NCBI RefSeq assembly: GCF_000283515.1
Contig: NC_015976.1
Coordinates: forward strand, 2,698,501-2,762,500
DNA: 64,000 nucleotides
Direction of reading: 5' to 3'
Origin: Sphingobium sp. SYK-6
Lineage (GTDB): Bacteria > Pseudomonadota > Alphaproteobacteria > Sphingomonadales > Sphingomonadaceae
Both the position numbers and the translations under genes were made by a program. The notes under the pieces are model-generated. The model saw only the letters and a program-made list of their open reading frames with translations. It was not told the DNA's origin and ran no database searches. The first letter of the stretch is position 1; each line of letters opens with the position of its first letter. Positions 27,668-37,597 of this stretch are shown one piece after another.

Positions 27668-29803
27668 TCATCTGTCGCGGATGATCCAGGGATGCTCGTC
27701 CCGGGGGTCGCGCCCGCCGATGATCCTTCGTTCCTTGAGGGAGATCATCGCGCCGCCCATCGCGGCCAGCACCGGCCGGTCGAGCTTTGCCCAGCGGGGC
27801 AGGCAGGCATTGGGCAGCCTGCGATCGGCAATGGCGATGTCCGCCCGGGCACAGGCAGCGACGAGCGCCTGCCACGGCACGCGCAGGCTGGACCGGGTCA
27901 TCAGCAGCCGGACGGGCTCGGCATCGGCGCGCCGGAGCCTCACTTCGCACAGGTCCCGCGAACAGGCCGCCTCGCCGGTGTCGGCCAGCGCGGCGAATGC
28001 GCCTTCATAGCCCGCCGCCTCGGCAAGGGTCGTGCGCACATAGTCCCCGGCGCGGTCGCGCAGCAGGGCCATCTCGCCATTCGCGACGCGCAGGGCCACA
28101 TGCCGCCCGTCCGCGGTGACCAGCACGTCGGGCGCGGGCGCGGCCAGCGTGAACGCGAGGCCGATCGCCGCGGCCGGCGCGCCCAGCCAGCGGATACGGC
28201 TGCGCCAGAGCATCAGCCAGATGAAGCCGATCATCGCCAGCGCGAAGGCGAAATTCCCCGATGTCGGCCGGACCATCGTGGCGAAGGGCTGGTTCGCCAC
28301 GAAATGCGCGAGCGCCAGCAGCAGTGCCAGCGCCGTTTCCACGATCCACCAGGCCGGCTTCCCAAGGCCGACGATGTCCAGCATCAGCGCGAGCGCCTCG
28401 AAGGGCATGATGACGAAGCTCGTCAGCGGAATGGCGATCATGTTCGCCAGCGCGCCAAGCAGGCCGGCGCGGTGGAAATGCGCGAAAGCGATCGGCGTGA
28501 GCACGATCTCGACGACGAGCCCGGTGGCGAGCAACGCACCCAGATGGCGCAGGAGCCGCCGCCAGCGCGCTTCCTCCCGACGCGCGAAGAACGCCCGCGC
28601 CGGCGGATATTCGTAAAGCGCGACGATCGCGGTGACGGCGGCGAAGCTCATCTGGAAGCTGGGTCCCGGCACGCTTTCCGGCCAGAAGAGCATGACGATG
28701 AGGGCGCCGACCGCGATCATGCGCAGGCTGATCGCCTCACGCCCCAGCGCCAGCCCGCAGATGACGAGCAGCGCCGCGATGCACGAGCGGACCGTGGGCA
28801 CTTCGGCGCCAGTGAACAGGGTGTAGGCGATTCCCGCCACCCCGCCGAGGCACGCGGCCACGAGGAGGATCGGCCATCGCAGCGCCAGTCCCGGCGAGAG
28901 CGCGAGCAATCGCATCGCCACGAGCATCACGCCGCCGATGAGCGCGGAGACATGGAGGCCGCTGATCGAGAGCAGATGTGCAAGGCCGCTGCGGCGCATC
29001 GCTTCCGCGTCCGCCTCGCTGATGCGCGTGCGGTCCCCGGTCGCCAGCGTCACGGCGATCGCGCCTTCGCCGCCGGGGAGGCGCTCGGCGATGTGCGCGG
29101 CCATCCGCGCCCGCGCGCCGGGCCCGTTCTCGCCCCCGCTGACCCGGCGGACCGTGCCGATCACCCGGCCGGACGCGCCGATCCCCGCGAAATAGGCCCG
29201 CTCGGCAAAGTCATAGGCGCCGGGCACGGCGGAAGGCGCCGGCGGCATCAGCCGCGTGCGCAGCGCGACGACATCGCCCCGCCCCGGGCTTTGGGGCAAT
29301 TGCGCAGGTTCCGCGTTCACGCGAATGCGCTGGGGCAGGTCCGGCCGGTCCAGCGGCGCGAGATCGAGCCGGACGAGCCCGCGCGAGAGCAGCGACTCGA
29401 CCCCCGTCACGCGTGCGTTCAGTTCCACCATGGCCGGCCGGGCGAGCGGCGGGGCGCCCATCAGCAGCGCCTTGGCCCATATCAGCAGGCAGCCTGCCGC
29501 CAGCAGCATGGCGCCTGTCGCAAGTGTCGGCGCCAGCCGCCCGCCCCGACCCAGCATCCCGACCGCCATCGCGAAGCCCAGCCAGCCGACGACCCAGGCG
29601 ACCCAGTGCAACGATGTCGGCAGGGCAAACCACGCGCAGATGCCCGCGCCAAGCGCGACCGGGCACCACAAGGGCAGTTGGGCGCGCTCATCCTCCAGCC
29701 AAGCTTCCACCCATGTGCGCAGGCGCGAGACAGCGGCGCTGCTGCGGTGCAACAGCGGGATTTGTCGACTGGAAAAAGCCGTGCTAGGGGCGTGCTCGTT
29801 CAA
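27668..29803 (-). CDS. comEC: ComEC/Rec2-family DNA internalisation protein
   Basis: An inner-membrane protein of about 711 aa related to the DNA-uptake channel ComEC. It has an N-terminal DUF4131-type region with several helices ([20 protein letters not shown]), then an OB-like soluble part, then the competence domain with its signature [25 protein letters not shown]. The usual C-terminal metallo-beta-lactamase domain is replaced by a short degenerate tail, as in many alphaproteobacteria. The start is uncertain: TTG 29803 is the most upstream plausible codon that leaves the divergent gltX its own leader, and GTG 29710 is an alternative. No other competence genes lie nearby, so actual DNA uptake is not implied. 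Confidence 0.85.
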   Translation of the reverse strand: MNEHAPSTAFSSRQIPLLHRSSAAVSRLRTWVEAWLEDERAQLPLWCPVALGAGICAWFALPTSLHWVAWVVGWLGFAMAVGMLGRGGRLAPTLATGAMLLAAGCLLIWAKALLMGAPPLARPAMVELNARVTGVESLLSRGLVRLDLAPLDRPDLPQRIRVNAEPAQLPQSPGRGDVVALRTRLMPPAPSAVPGAYDFAERAYFAGIGASGRVIGTVRRVSGGENGPGARARMAAHIAERLPGGEGAIAVTLATGDRTRISEADAEAMRRSGLAHLLSISGLHVSALIGGVMLVAMRLLALSPGLALRWPILLVAACLGGVAGIAYTLFTGAEVPTVRSCIAALLVICGLALGREAISLRMIAVGALIVMLFWPESVPGPSFQMSFAAVTAIVALYEYPPARAFFARREEARWRRLLRHLGALLATGLVVEIVLTPIAFAHFHRAGLLGALANMIAIPLTSFVIMPFEALALMLDIVGLGKPAWWIVETALALLLALAHFVANQPFATMVRPTSGNFAFALAMIGFIWLMLWRSRIRWLGAPAAAIGLAFTLAAPAPDVLVTADGRHVALRVANGEMALLRDRAGDYVRTTLAEAAGYEGAFAALADTGEAACSRDLCEVRLRRADAEPVRLLMTRSSLRVPWQALVAACARADIAIADRRLPNACLPRWAKLDRPVLAAMGGAMISLKERRIIGGRDPRDEHPWIIRDR

Positions 29804-29835
29804 TGGACCCCATCCCCCCTGGAGCTGAGCATAGC

Positions 29836-31263
29836 GTGACGGACGGTTTGAAAACAACGAGCAAGGTCGTCACCCGCTTCGCCCCCTCGCCCACGGGTTT
29901 CCTGCATATCGGCGGTGCCCGCACCGCATTGTTCAATTATCTCTTCGCCCGGCATCATGGCGGCCGATTCCTGCTGCGGATCGAGGATACCGATCGCGCT
30001 CGCTCCACCGAGCAGGCGATCGAGGCGATCTTCGACGGGCTGGGCTGGCTGGGCCTGGAAGGCGACGAGGAGCCGGTCTTCCAGTTCGCCCGCCTCCATC
30101 GCCATGCCGAAGTCGCGCAGCAGATGCTGGCGGCCGGTCATGCCTATAAATGCTTCGCGACCCCCGAGGAGCTGGCCGAGCTGCGCGAGCAGCAGCGCGC
30201 CGCCCGGCAGCCGATGCGCTATGACGGGCGCTGGCGCGACCGCGATCCCGCCGAGGGTGGCGACAAGCCCTTCGTGATCCGCCTCAAGGCACCGCGGGAC
30301 GGCGAAACGGTGATCGAGGACGCGGTGCAGGGCCGCGTCGTCGTCCAGAACAACGAGCTGGACGACATGATCCTGCTCCGCTCGGACGGCACGCCGACCT
30401 ACATGCTCGCCGTAGTGGTGGACGATCACGACATGGGCATCACGCATGTCATCCGGGGCGACGATCATCTCAACAACGCCTTCCGCCAGCTCGGCATCAT
30501 CCGCGCGATGGGCTGGCCCGAGCCGGTTTATGCCCACATCCCGCTCATCCACGGGGCCGATGGCGCCAAGCTTTCCAAGCGCCATGGCGCCATGGGCGTC
30601 GATGCCTATCGCGACGAGCTGGGCATGCTGCCCGAGGCCGTGAACAATTATCTGCTCCGGCTGGGCTGGGGCCATGGCGACGAAGAGATCATCGATCGCG
30701 CGCGCGCCGTCGAGCTGTTCGACCTCTCCGGCGTGGGCCGCTCTCCCTCCCGCTTCGACATCAAGAAGCTGGAAAGCCTCAATGGCCATTATATCCGCGA
30801 GGCCGACGACGGTCGCCTTGCCCTGCTGGTCGCGGAGCGCATGGCGCCGCTGGACGACAGTGCCGCTGCCCAAGCGCGCCTCCACAAGCTGGCCGACATC
30901 ATGCCCGCCCTCAAGCCCCGCGCGAAGACGCTGCAGGAATTGACCGAGGGCGCCGCTTTCCTCTTTGCCACGCGACCGATTCATGTCGACGAGGCCGCCG
31001 CGAAGTTGCTAGACACAGACGCGCGGACCTTGATCAAGACCGTGGCCGATGCCCTTGGAAAGCTGCCGGACTGGTCGCTCGAAGGCATCGAGACCGCGAT
31101 ACGGACCGTGGCTGAGGATGCCGGTCTGGGACTTGGCAAGGTGGCACAACCGCTGCGCGCCGCATTGACCGGGCGAACGACTTCGCCTGGTATTTTCGAC
31201 GTGCTCTACCATCTTGGACAGGAAGAGACACTCGGGCGTCTTGGTGACCAGATCCGGGACTGA
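29836..31263 (+). CDS. gltX: Glutamate-tRNA ligase
   Basis: A 475-aa class I aminoacyl-tRNA synthetase that charges tRNA-Glu, and possibly tRNA-Gln for later amidation. The catalytic HIGH-like motif is HIGG (residues 24-27) in [24 protein letters not shown]. The KMSKS equivalent is KLSKRHG. The insertion and C-terminal anticodon-binding helices are complete. GTG 29836 with GGAG upstream gives the family's normal N-terminus; an ATG at 29803 would add 11 atypical residues. Its 5' end lies only about 30 bp from that of the divergent comEC. The citrate synthase gene follows after 33 bp. Confidence 0.96.
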   Translation: MTDGLKTTSKVVTRFAPSPTGFLHIGGARTALFNYLFARHHGGRFLLRIEDTDRARSTEQAIEAIFDGLGWLGLEGDEEPVFQFARLHRHAEVAQQMLAAGHAYKCFATPEELAELREQQRAARQPMRYDGRWRDRDPAEGGDKPFVIRLKAPRDGETVIEDAVQGRVVVQNNELDDMILLRSDGTPTYMLAVVVDDHDMGITHVIRGDDHLNNAFRQLGIIRAMGWPEPVYAHIPLIHGADGAKLSKRHGAMGVDAYRDELGMLPEAVNNYLLRLGWGHGDEEIIDRARAVELFDLSGVGRSPSRFDIKKLESLNGHYIREADDGRLALLVAERMAPLDDSAAAQARLHKLADIMPALKPRAKTLQELTEGAAFLFATRPIHVDEAAAKLLDTDARTLIKTVADALGKLPDWSLEGIETAIRTVAEDAGLGLGKVAQPLRAALTGRTTSPGIFDVLYHLGQEETLGRLGDQIRD

Positions 31264-31296
31264 CCAGCCGCGAACAAAGGAACGAGGGGTGAAGGA

Positions 31297-32580
31297 ATGA
31301 CCGATAATGTCAAACTGAACGTCGACGCTAAAGAGGTGGACCTCAAGGTGCTCTCCGGTTCGGTGGGCCCGCAGGTCATCGACGTGCGCAAGCTTTATGC
31401 GCAGACGGGGATGTTCACTTACGATCCCGGCTTCACCTCCACGGCGAGCTGCGATTCGGCTCTGACGTACATCGATGGCGACAAGGGCGTCCTGCTCCAC
31501 CGCGGTTACCCGATCGAGGAACTGTCCGAGCATTCGAGCTTCATGGAAGTCGCCTATCTCCTGCTGCGCGGGGATCTGCCTTCCAAGGACGAGCTGGACA
31601 AGTTCGTGTGGACCATCACGCGCCACACGATGGTGCATGAACAGCTCAGCACGTTCTTCCGCGGTTTCCGGCGGGATGCGCACCCGATGGCGATCATGTG
31701 CGGCGTCGTCGGCGCCCTGTCGGCCTTCTATCACGATTCGACCGACATCACGGATCCCGTGCAGCGGATGATCGCGAGCCACCGCCTCATCGCGAAGATG
31801 CCGACGCTGGCTGCCATGGCCTACAAATATTCGGTCGGCCAGCCCTTCGTCTATCCGCGCAATGACCTGAGCTACACCGGCAATTTCCTGCACATGACCT
31901 TCTCGGTCCCGGCCGAGGAATATGTCGTGAACCCGGTGATCGAGCGGGCGCTGGACCGCATCTTCATCCTGCACGCGGATCATGAGCAGAACGCGTCGAC
32001 CTCGACCGTCCGCCTCGCCGGCTCGTCGGGCGCGAATCCCTTCGCCTGCATCGCGGCAGGCATCGCGTGCCTGTGGGGCCCCGCGCATGGCGGCGCCAAC
32101 GAAGCGGCGCTGAACATGCTCCGCGAGATCGGAACGCCCGAGCGCATTCCGGCCTATATCGCCCGCGCCAAGAACAAGGACGATCCCTTCCGGCTGATGG
32201 GCTTTGGCCATCGCGTCTACAAGAATTACGATCCGCGCGCGACCGTGATGCAGAAGACGGTTCGCGAAGTGCTCTCCGAGCTCAAGGTAAGCGACCCGAT
32301 CTTCGACGTCGCCCTGCAGCTTGAGGAAATGGCGCTCAAGGACGATTATTTCGCCGAGAAGAAGCTCTTCCCGAACGTCGATTTCTATTCGGGCATCATC
32401 CTTTCGGCCATCGGCTTCCCGACCGACATGTTCACGGTGCTTTTCGCGCTGGCGCGGACCGTCGGCTGGGTCGCGCACTGGAACGAAATGATCTCGGATC
32501 CAGAGCAGAAGATCGGCCGCCCCCGCCAGCTCTACACCGGCCCGGCGCAGCGCCCCTACGTGCCTGTCGCCGAGCGCTGA
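31297..32580 (+). CDS. gltA: Citrate synthase, type II
   Basis: Condenses oxaloacetate and acetyl-CoA at entry to the TCA cycle; 427 aa, the usual length of the hexameric NADH-sensitive type. N-terminal beta-domain [30 protein letters not shown] is diagnostic. Catalytic residues are visible in [28 protein letters not shown] and [14 protein letters not shown]. It follows gltX by 33 bp, an arrangement common in sphingomonads, and could be read from the gltX promoter, though a separate promoter is possible. A stem-loop follows the stop codon. Confidence 0.97.
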   Translation: MTDNVKLNVDAKEVDLKVLSGSVGPQVIDVRKLYAQTGMFTYDPGFTSTASCDSALTYIDGDKGVLLHRGYPIEELSEHSSFMEVAYLLLRGDLPSKDELDKFVWTITRHTMVHEQLSTFFRGFRRDAHPMAIMCGVVGALSAFYHDSTDITDPVQRMIASHRLIAKMPTLAAMAYKYSVGQPFVYPRNDLSYTGNFLHMTFSVPAEEYVVNPVIERALDRIFILHADHEQNASTSTVRLAGSSGANPFACIAAGIACLWGPAHGGANEAALNMLREIGTPERIPAYIARAKNKDDPFRLMGFGHRVYKNYDPRATVMQKTVREVLSELKVSDPIFDVALQLEEMALKDDYFAEKKLFPNVDFYSGIILSAIGFPTDMFTVLFALARTVGWVAHWNEMISDPEQKIGRPRQLYTGPAQRPYVPVAER

Positions 32581-32592
32581 GGACAGTTATCG

Positions 32593-32621
32593 GCCGGACG
32601 GCAGCGAGCCTGTCGTCCGGC
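32593..32621 (+). terminator. Stem-loop terminator after gltA
   Basis: GCCGGACGGCAG and CTGTCGTCCGGC pair over 12 bp (one G-T) around a 5-base loop, followed by a pyrimidine run CTTCTTCC rather than pure T. It lies 12 bp after the gltA stop, so it probably ends the gltX-gltA transcript. Confidence 0.6.
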
Positions 32622-32895
32622 TTCTTCCATGGATCGCCCCGGGGCTCCACTCGCGAGGCTCCGCTTTCCCGCCCCTCCCCGTCCGCTCCCTCGCTCAGCC
32701 TCTCCACGCGGCTGGGCGATTGCCGTTCGTCGAAAGATCGGCTACCGGTCGCCGCAGGGTCAGCAGTTCACCCAGGCGTCACCGTCCCGCAAGGGAAGCT
32801 AAACCTGCCGAAAACCAGACAGACGACTCCAGCCCTCGTGCCGCGTCGCAAGCCGGTGACCCTCGATATCCAGCAGGCACATGCGAGGATTGGCC
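32622..32895. other. Intergenic region with no recognised gene
   Basis: Between the gltA terminator and the DUF2087 gene I find no coding frame with family similarity, no tRNA and no repeat. It presumably carries the promoter of the DUF2087 gene, but I cannot identify convincing -35 and -10 elements. Confidence 0.5.
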
Positions 32896-33477
32896 ATGTC
32901 CAGAACGATCTTGCCGTTCGCTGCTCCGGATTTTTCCGCTCTTGCCCGCTCGCTGCGCCAGCAGCTTGTCGGGCGCACCGCAGCGCCCGGTCATCTTGAA
33001 CTCATGAACATGCTGGCGCGTGCCGCCGGCAGCCGCAATTACCAGCATTACCGGGCGCAGGCACTCACCACGCCCGCGCCGCAAGCGCACGCTGCGCCCC
33101 CGGCCACGCACGACATCGAGGCGGCCGACACCCCGCCCGTGCGCCCCGAACGCCTCGAAAAAGCCCTGCGCTGCTTCGATCGGGACGGCCGGCTCACTCG
33201 CTGGCCGGCGCGCACCGTGCTCCAGCATCTCTGCCTGTGGCCGCTCTGGGCGGATTTCCCCCCGGCCCGCACGCTCGATGAGAAGCAGGTCAATGACTAT
33301 CTCAAGAGCCGCAACAGCTTCTTGGACCACGCCATCCTGCGGCGGGAGATGTGCAACATCGGGCTGCTCAGCCGCACGCGCGACGGCCGGGCCTATCGAC
33401 GGCTGGAGCGGCGCCCGCCGCCCGAAGCACTCATGATGATCCGCCTGCAGGCCGACAAATGCCGCAAGGCGGGGTGA
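32896..33477 (+). CDS. DUF2087 domain-containing protein
   Basis: A 193-aa cytoplasmic protein of unknown function. The second half (about residues 80-175) matches DUF2087: a PERLEKALRCFDRDGRLTRWPAR start, LARTLDEKQVN-type central helix (here ARTLDEKQVNDYLKSRNSF) and the closing HAILRREMCNIGLLSRTRDGRAYRR. The domain resembles a small winged helix found alone or attached to regulators. The first half is an Ala-rich region with a short helix containing LARAAGSRNYQHYRA, also seen in alphaproteobacterial homologues. ATG 32896 has GAGGAT five bases upstream, preferred over ATG 32881. It stands alone, convergent with def. Confidence 0.85.
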   Translation: MSRTILPFAAPDFSALARSLRQQLVGRTAAPGHLELMNMLARAAGSRNYQHYRAQALTTPAPQAHAAPPATHDIEAADTPPVRPERLEKALRCFDRDGRLTRWPARTVLQHLCLWPLWADFPPARTLDEKQVNDYLKSRNSFLDHAILRREMCNIGLLSRTRDGRAYRRLERRPPPEALMMIRLQADKCRKAG

Positions 33478-33505
33478 CAGGGGAATGAACGTCAGCAGGA
33501 AGGTT

Positions 33506-33521
33506 CGGGGCCCATGCCCCG
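33506..33521. terminator. Small GC-rich hairpin between convergent genes
   Basis: CGGGGC-CCAT-GCCCCG forms a 6-bp stem with a 4-base loop between the convergent stops of the DUF2087 gene and def, followed by GGCC-TTTCC-GGCC. A terminator role is likely from position, but there is no T-run. Confidence 0.4.
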
Positions 33522-33533
33522 GCCTTTCCGGCC

Positions 33534-34064
33534 TCAGGCAGCCTTGCGAGTCTTCGCCAGCTTCTTGAGCAGCATGTCCCGCTTCAGGCGCGAGAGATGG
33601 TCGATGAAGAGAATGCCTTCGAGATGATCCATCTCATGCTGGAGGCAGGTGGCGAGCAGCCCTTCCAGCTCTTCCTCGTGGATGCGGCCCTGCCGGTCCA
33701 TCCAGCTCGCCCGGATGCGCGCGGGGCGATCCACCTCGGCATATTGGTCGGGCACCGAAAGGCAGCCCTCATTGTAGACCGAGTGCTCGGCCGAGCCCTC
33801 GAGAATGCGCGGATTGATGAACACCAGCGGGTTCTTCACCGGCGGCGCGCCTTCCTCGTCCGATTCGGGCTCCTGCAGGTCGATCACGAGCACGCGCTTG
33901 GGAACGCCGATCTGGATGGCCGCAAGGCCGATGCCGGGCGCGGCGTACATCGTCTCGAACATGTCGTCGATCAGCGTCTGCAACGCATCGTCGATGGTCT
34001 CGACGGGCGTCGAAATCGTCCGCAAGCGCGGATCGGGCGTCTCGATGATAGGACGGATGGCCAT
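33534..34064 (-). CDS. def: Peptide deformylase
   Basis: Removes the formyl group from nascent N-terminal fMet; 176 aa, metal-dependent. All three class motifs are present: [10 protein letters not shown] (motif 1), EGCLSVP with the metal-binding Cys (motif 2) and HEMDHLEG with the HExxH metal site and catalytic Glu (motif 3; here HEMDH). The [19 protein letters not shown] strand is typical. ATG 34064 follows a purine-rich stretch. In many relatives def neighbours fmt; here they are about 4 kb apart and on opposite strands. Confidence 0.96.
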   Translation of the reverse strand: MAIRPIIETPDPRLRTISTPVETIDDALQTLIDDMFETMYAAPGIGLAAIQIGVPKRVLVIDLQEPESDEEGAPPVKNPLVFINPRILEGSAEHSVYNEGCLSVPDQYAEVDRPARIRASWMDRQGRIHEEELEGLLATCLQHEMDHLEGILFIDHLSRLKRDMLLKKLAKTRKAA

Positions 34065-34217
34065 GAGGGGGAGATATGAGAGGGGCCACGCAAGATCAAG
34101 GGTGGCGTTGATGCTTTGTTCCGATCAATCTGATCGAACGCAAAGACAGGCCTCGTGCGTTACACCATTGTTTCGGCGGCAAACGGGCCTTTCGCAAGGC
34201 GGATGACGGGACGGGCA

Positions 34218-35771
34218 ATGCGCGACAGCCAGAGCCAGCAGGCAGTGATCGACTTTCTCTCGGGCCCCGGCGTGCTGGGTCCCGGCCGCCCTGAGCGAAT
34301 CGATACCCATGGCGCTATCGTCTTCCTCGCCGGCGACCGGGTGTTCAAGCTCAAGCGCGCCGTTCGCTATGCCTATCTCGATTTCTCGACGCCCGAGAAG
34401 CGGCGCTGTGTCTGCGAGGCGGAACTGCGCCTCAATCGCCGCACCGCGCCCGACCTCTATCTGGAAGTGCGCAGCGTCAATGCGCAGGCGGACGGCAGGC
34501 TGGGCTTCGAGCCCGGCACGCCGGTCGACTGGCTGGTGGTGATGCGCCGCTTCGGGGCGGAGGACCTGCTCGAGAGCGTCGCCGCGCGCGGCGGACTGAC
34601 GGCGCCTCTTACCCGGCTGCTCGCGGACCGGATCGCGGCCTTTCACCGGGAGGCGGAGGTGGCGGTCGTCCCGGACGGCGCCGCGCGGGTGCGGGCGATC
34701 ATCGAGGGCAATCGCACGAGCATGGCCGCATGCGATGGTGCGGTGCTACCGCCGGACGACTGCGCCCGCCTGCTTCAGCGCAGCCTCGCCGCGCTCAAAG
34801 AGCTTGTCCCCTGCCTCGATGCGCGCGGCAGCAGCGGCCATGTCCGCCACTGCCATGGCGACTTGCATCTGGCCAATATCTGCCTGTGGCGCGGCGTGCC
34901 GACCTTGTTCGACTGTCTGGAATTCAGCACCGACCTCGCCACGACCGACGTGCTTTACGATCTCGCTTTCCTCGTCATGGACATGTGGGAAAAGGGCCTT
35001 CACGCGCAGGCCTCGCTGCTGTTCAATCGCTATCTGGACCTGACCGGCGAAGAGGACGGCATCCCCGCGATCCCGCTCTTCCTCTCCATGCGAGCAGCGA
35101 TCCGCGCGCATGTCAGCGCCGTGGCGGCGCAGACGCAGGGCGATGCGGCCGCAGCGGAGGGGAAGCGCCGGTCCGCTGGCACCTATCTGCGCGCAGCGCT
35201 TGCCTTTCTCGATCAGCCGCCGCCGGTGCTGGTCGCCGTCGGCGGCTTCAGCGGCACGGGCAAATCGACGCTCGCGGGGGCGCTGGCGCCGGGCCTCGGT
35301 GGCGCGCCGGGCGCGCGGTGGCTGCGCACGGACGTGCTGCGCAAGCGACTCGCGGGGCTGGCGCCCGAGGAGCGCCTGCCCGCCGCCGCCTACACGCCGG
35401 AGCAGTCGGCGCGGGTTTACGAGGCGCTCGGCGAATCCGCCGGCGCGAGCCTCGCAGCGGGCAGAAGCGTCATCGTGGACGGCGTCCTCGCCAGCCCGGA
35501 AGAGCGCGCCGCGATCCGCGCGGTGGCAGCAGCCCATGGTGCGCCGTTCATCGGCCTGTGGCTCGAAGCGCCCGCCGCCCTGCTCATGGACCGCGTGTCC
35601 GCCCGGCAAGGCGATGCCTCGGATGCGGACGCGCGCGTCGTTTCCCTGCAATTTCAATATGATCCCGGCGATCTTTCGGACTGGCGGCGGATCGATGCGT
35701 CCGGCTCCCCGGAGGATGTCGCGCGCCGGGCAATGTCGGCACTGGAGGAGGATCAACGCTCATGGCCCTGA
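34218..35771 (+). CDS. Phosphotransferase (APH-like)/P-loop kinase fusion protein
   Basis: A 517-aa two-domain protein. The N-terminal half is an aminoglycoside-phosphotransferase/choline-kinase-like fold with catalytic loop HGDLHLANICLW and the later D in LFDCLEF. The C-terminal third is a zeta-toxin/gluconate-kinase-like P-loop domain with Walker A GGFSGTGKST and an LRTDVLRKRL segment typical of small-molecule kinases. Such fusions are annotated as bifunctional APH/ATP-binding proteins, and substrates are unknown. There is no reason to infer antibiotic resistance. The start is uncertain among 34155, 34203 and 34218; I chose the last from where similarity begins. Its 3' end overlaps the next gene by 10 bp, a frequent pairing with an alcohol dehydrogenase. 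Confidence 0.85.
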   Translation: MRDSQSQQAVIDFLSGPGVLGPGRPERIDTHGAIVFLAGDRVFKLKRAVRYAYLDFSTPEKRRCVCEAELRLNRRTAPDLYLEVRSVNAQADGRLGFEPGTPVDWLVVMRRFGAEDLLESVAARGGLTAPLTRLLADRIAAFHREAEVAVVPDGAARVRAIIEGNRTSMAACDGAVLPPDDCARLLQRSLAALKELVPCLDARGSSGHVRHCHGDLHLANICLWRGVPTLFDCLEFSTDLATTDVLYDLAFLVMDMWEKGLHAQASLLFNRYLDLTGEEDGIPAIPLFLSMRAAIRAHVSAVAAQTQGDAAAAEGKRRSAGTYLRAALAFLDQPPPVLVAVGGFSGTGKSTLAGALAPGLGGAPGARWLRTDVLRKRLAGLAPEERLPAAAYTPEQSARVYEALGESAGASLAAGRSVIVDGVLASPEERAAIRAVAAAHGAPFIGLWLEAPAALLMDRVSARQGDASDADARVVSLQFQYDPGDLSDWRRIDASGSPEDVARRAMSALEEDQRSWP

Positions 35772-36751
35772 TGCATGCCATGCAACTCGATGCGCCGGGC
35801 GAACGGCTGCGCCCCGTCGCGCGCCCGCTGCCCGAGCCGGCGGCGGGGCAGATCCGCCTCGCCATTTCCGCCTGCGGCGTCTGCCGCACGGACCTGCATG
35901 TGATGGACGGGGACATCCACGGCGTCCTGCCGATCATCCCGGGGCACGAGATCGTCGGCCGCGTCGATGCGCTCGGGCCCGGCGTGACCGGCCTCGCGCC
36001 CGGTGACCGCGTCGGCGTGCCCTGGCTCGGCCATAGCTGCGGCACCTGCCGCTTCTGCCTGAACGGGCAGGAGAATCTGTGCGACGCCCCGCTCTTCACC
36101 GGCTTCACGCGCGATGGCGGCTATGCGAGTCATTGCATCGCGGACGCGCGCTATTGCTTCCCCATTCCGGACATGTTCGACGATGTCCATGCCGCACCGC
36201 TGCTCTGCGCGGGGCTGATCGGCTATCGCGCTTACCGGCTTGCCGGGGATGCGCCCACGCTCGGGCTCTATGGCTTCGGCGCCGCCGCGCACATCCTTGC
36301 CCAGCTCGCCATCTGGCAGGGGCGCCGCGTGCTCGCCTTTACCCGCGAGGGGGACGCGCGCAGCCAGCATTTCGCCCGCGCGCTCGGCTGCGCCTGGGCC
36401 GGGTCGTCCACGCAGTCCTCGCCCGAGCCGCTCGACGCCGCCATCATCTTCGCGCCGGATGGAGCGCTGGTGCCGCGCGCGCTCAAGGCGGTCCGCAAGG
36501 GCGGACGCGTGGTCTGCGCCGGCATCCACATGTCCGACATCCCGGCCTTTCCCTATGCCGATCTGTGGGAGGAGCGCAGCATCCTCTCCGTCGCCAACCT
36601 GACGCGCGCCGACGGGCTGGCGTTCCTGCCTCTCGCCGCCCGGGCCGCCATCCGCACCAGCGTGACGGCGCTGCCGCTCGATCAGGCGAACGAAGCGCTC
36701 GACCGCCTGCGGCGCGGCGATGTCGACGGCGCGCTCGTCCTCACCATGTGA
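35762..36751 (+). CDS. Zinc-dependent medium-chain alcohol dehydrogenase
   Basis: A 329-aa NAD(P)-dependent oxidoreductase. Catalytic zinc ligands are visible in SACGVCRTDLHV and IPGHEIVGRVD; the structural zinc loop CGTCRFCLNGQENLC has four cysteines. The Rossmann part is TLGLYGFGAAAHILAQLA, a GxGxxA variant. It resembles the zinc-ADH group annotated beside APH/kinase fusion genes. The ATG overlaps the preceding gene and has GAGGAGGAT eight bases upstream. It is convergent with the enoyl-ACP reductase gene, with only seven bases between the stops. The natural alcohol or aldehyde is not predictable. Confidence 0.9.
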   Translation: MALMHAMQLDAPGERLRPVARPLPEPAAGQIRLAISACGVCRTDLHVMDGDIHGVLPIIPGHEIVGRVDALGPGVTGLAPGDRVGVPWLGHSCGTCRFCLNGQENLCDAPLFTGFTRDGGYASHCIADARYCFPIPDMFDDVHAAPLLCAGLIGYRAYRLAGDAPTLGLYGFGAAAHILAQLAIWQGRRVLAFTREGDARSQHFARALGCAWAGSSTQSSPEPLDAAIIFAPDGALVPRALKAVRKGGRVVCAGIHMSDIPAFPYADLWEERSILSVANLTRADGLAFLPLAARAAIRTSVTALPLDQANEALDRLRRGDVDGALVLTM

Positions 36752-36758
36752 GGCGCGC

Positions 36759-37508
36759 TCAGCCGGCCGTCACATTGTAGCCGCTGTCCACATAGATGGT
36801 CTGCCCGGTGATCGTGCGCGCCTTGTCCGAGAGGAGGAAGGCCGCCATCTCCCCTACCTGCTCGATGGTGACGAGCTGGTGCAGCGGCGCATTCTCCGCC
36901 GCCCGGCACATGAGCGCATCGAAATGGCCGAGGCCGGATGCCGCCCGGGTCTTCACCGGCCCCGTCGACAGGGCATTCACTCTTATGCCGCCGGGTCCCA
37001 GTTCCGCCGCGAGATAGCGCACCATCGCTTCCAGCGCGGCCTTGACCGGTCCCATGATGCCATAGCCCGGCACGACCTTCTCCGATCCGTAGAAGCTCAT
37101 CGTGAGGATGGAGCCGCCGTCGGTCATCAGCGGTTCGGCGAGATGCGCCAGCCGCGCCAGCGAATGGCAGGAAATGTCCATCGCGGTGGCGAACCCGGCC
37201 GCGGAGCTGTCGACCACCCGCCCCGCGAGGTCCTCCTTCGGGGCGAAAGCGATGGAATGGAGCAGGAAATCCAGCTTCCCCCAGCGCCGGCCGATCTCGG
37301 CGAACACGGCTTCCGCCTGATCCTGCCGCGTGACGTCGAGCGGCATCAGCAGCGGCGCGTCCAGCACCTCGGCGAGCGGCGCGGTGAAATCGCGGGTCCG
37401 CTCGTTGAGATAGGTCAGCGCGATTTCCGCCCCCGCCGCGCGCAACGCCCGCGCGCATCCCCATGCCAGCGACTGGTCGTTGGCCAAACCGATGATGAGT
37501 CCGCGCAA
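36759..37508 (-). CDS. fabI: Enoyl-[acyl-carrier-protein] reductase, FabI type
   Basis: NADH-dependent last step of each fatty-acid elongation cycle, 249 aa, cytoplasmic SDR fold. The FabI nucleotide-binding pattern GLANDQSLAWGCARAL and the LLHSIAFAPKEDL stretch are present. The catalytic Tyr-x6-Lys is YGIMGPVK inside MSFYGSEKVVPGYGIMGPVKAALEA. GGIRVNALSTGPVKTRAASG and TGQTIYVDSGYN complete the match. The TTG start at 37508 has GGAAGGAG six bases upstream. The usual first residues (MxGLMxGKRG) are missing, so the protein begins at the first strand; an upstream in-frame start at 37568 would add 20 unrelated residues. It could be a second, divergent FabI instead of the main one. Confidence 0.9.
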   Translation of the reverse strand: MRGLIIGLANDQSLAWGCARALRAAGAEIALTYLNERTRDFTAPLAEVLDAPLLMPLDVTRQDQAEAVFAEIGRRWGKLDFLLHSIAFAPKEDLAGRVVDSSAAGFATAMDISCHSLARLAHLAEPLMTDGGSILTMSFYGSEKVVPGYGIMGPVKAALEAMVRYLAAELGPGGIRVNALSTGPVKTRAASGLGHFDALMCRAAENAPLHQLVTIEQVGEMAAFLLSDKARTITGQTIYVDSGYNVTAG

Positions 37509-37597
37509 AGCCGTCTCCTTCCTGCTGCTGCGTGGTTTCCCCCGGGCAGCAGTTTTCAATTTTTCCAATCATCCGGCGCCCCTTCCCGGGCGCGCGC

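Noticed and set aside
27692..29839. 715-codon plus-strand frame opposite comEC
   Set aside because: Extremely Arg/Gln/His-rich translation; comEC motifs are clear on the other strand.
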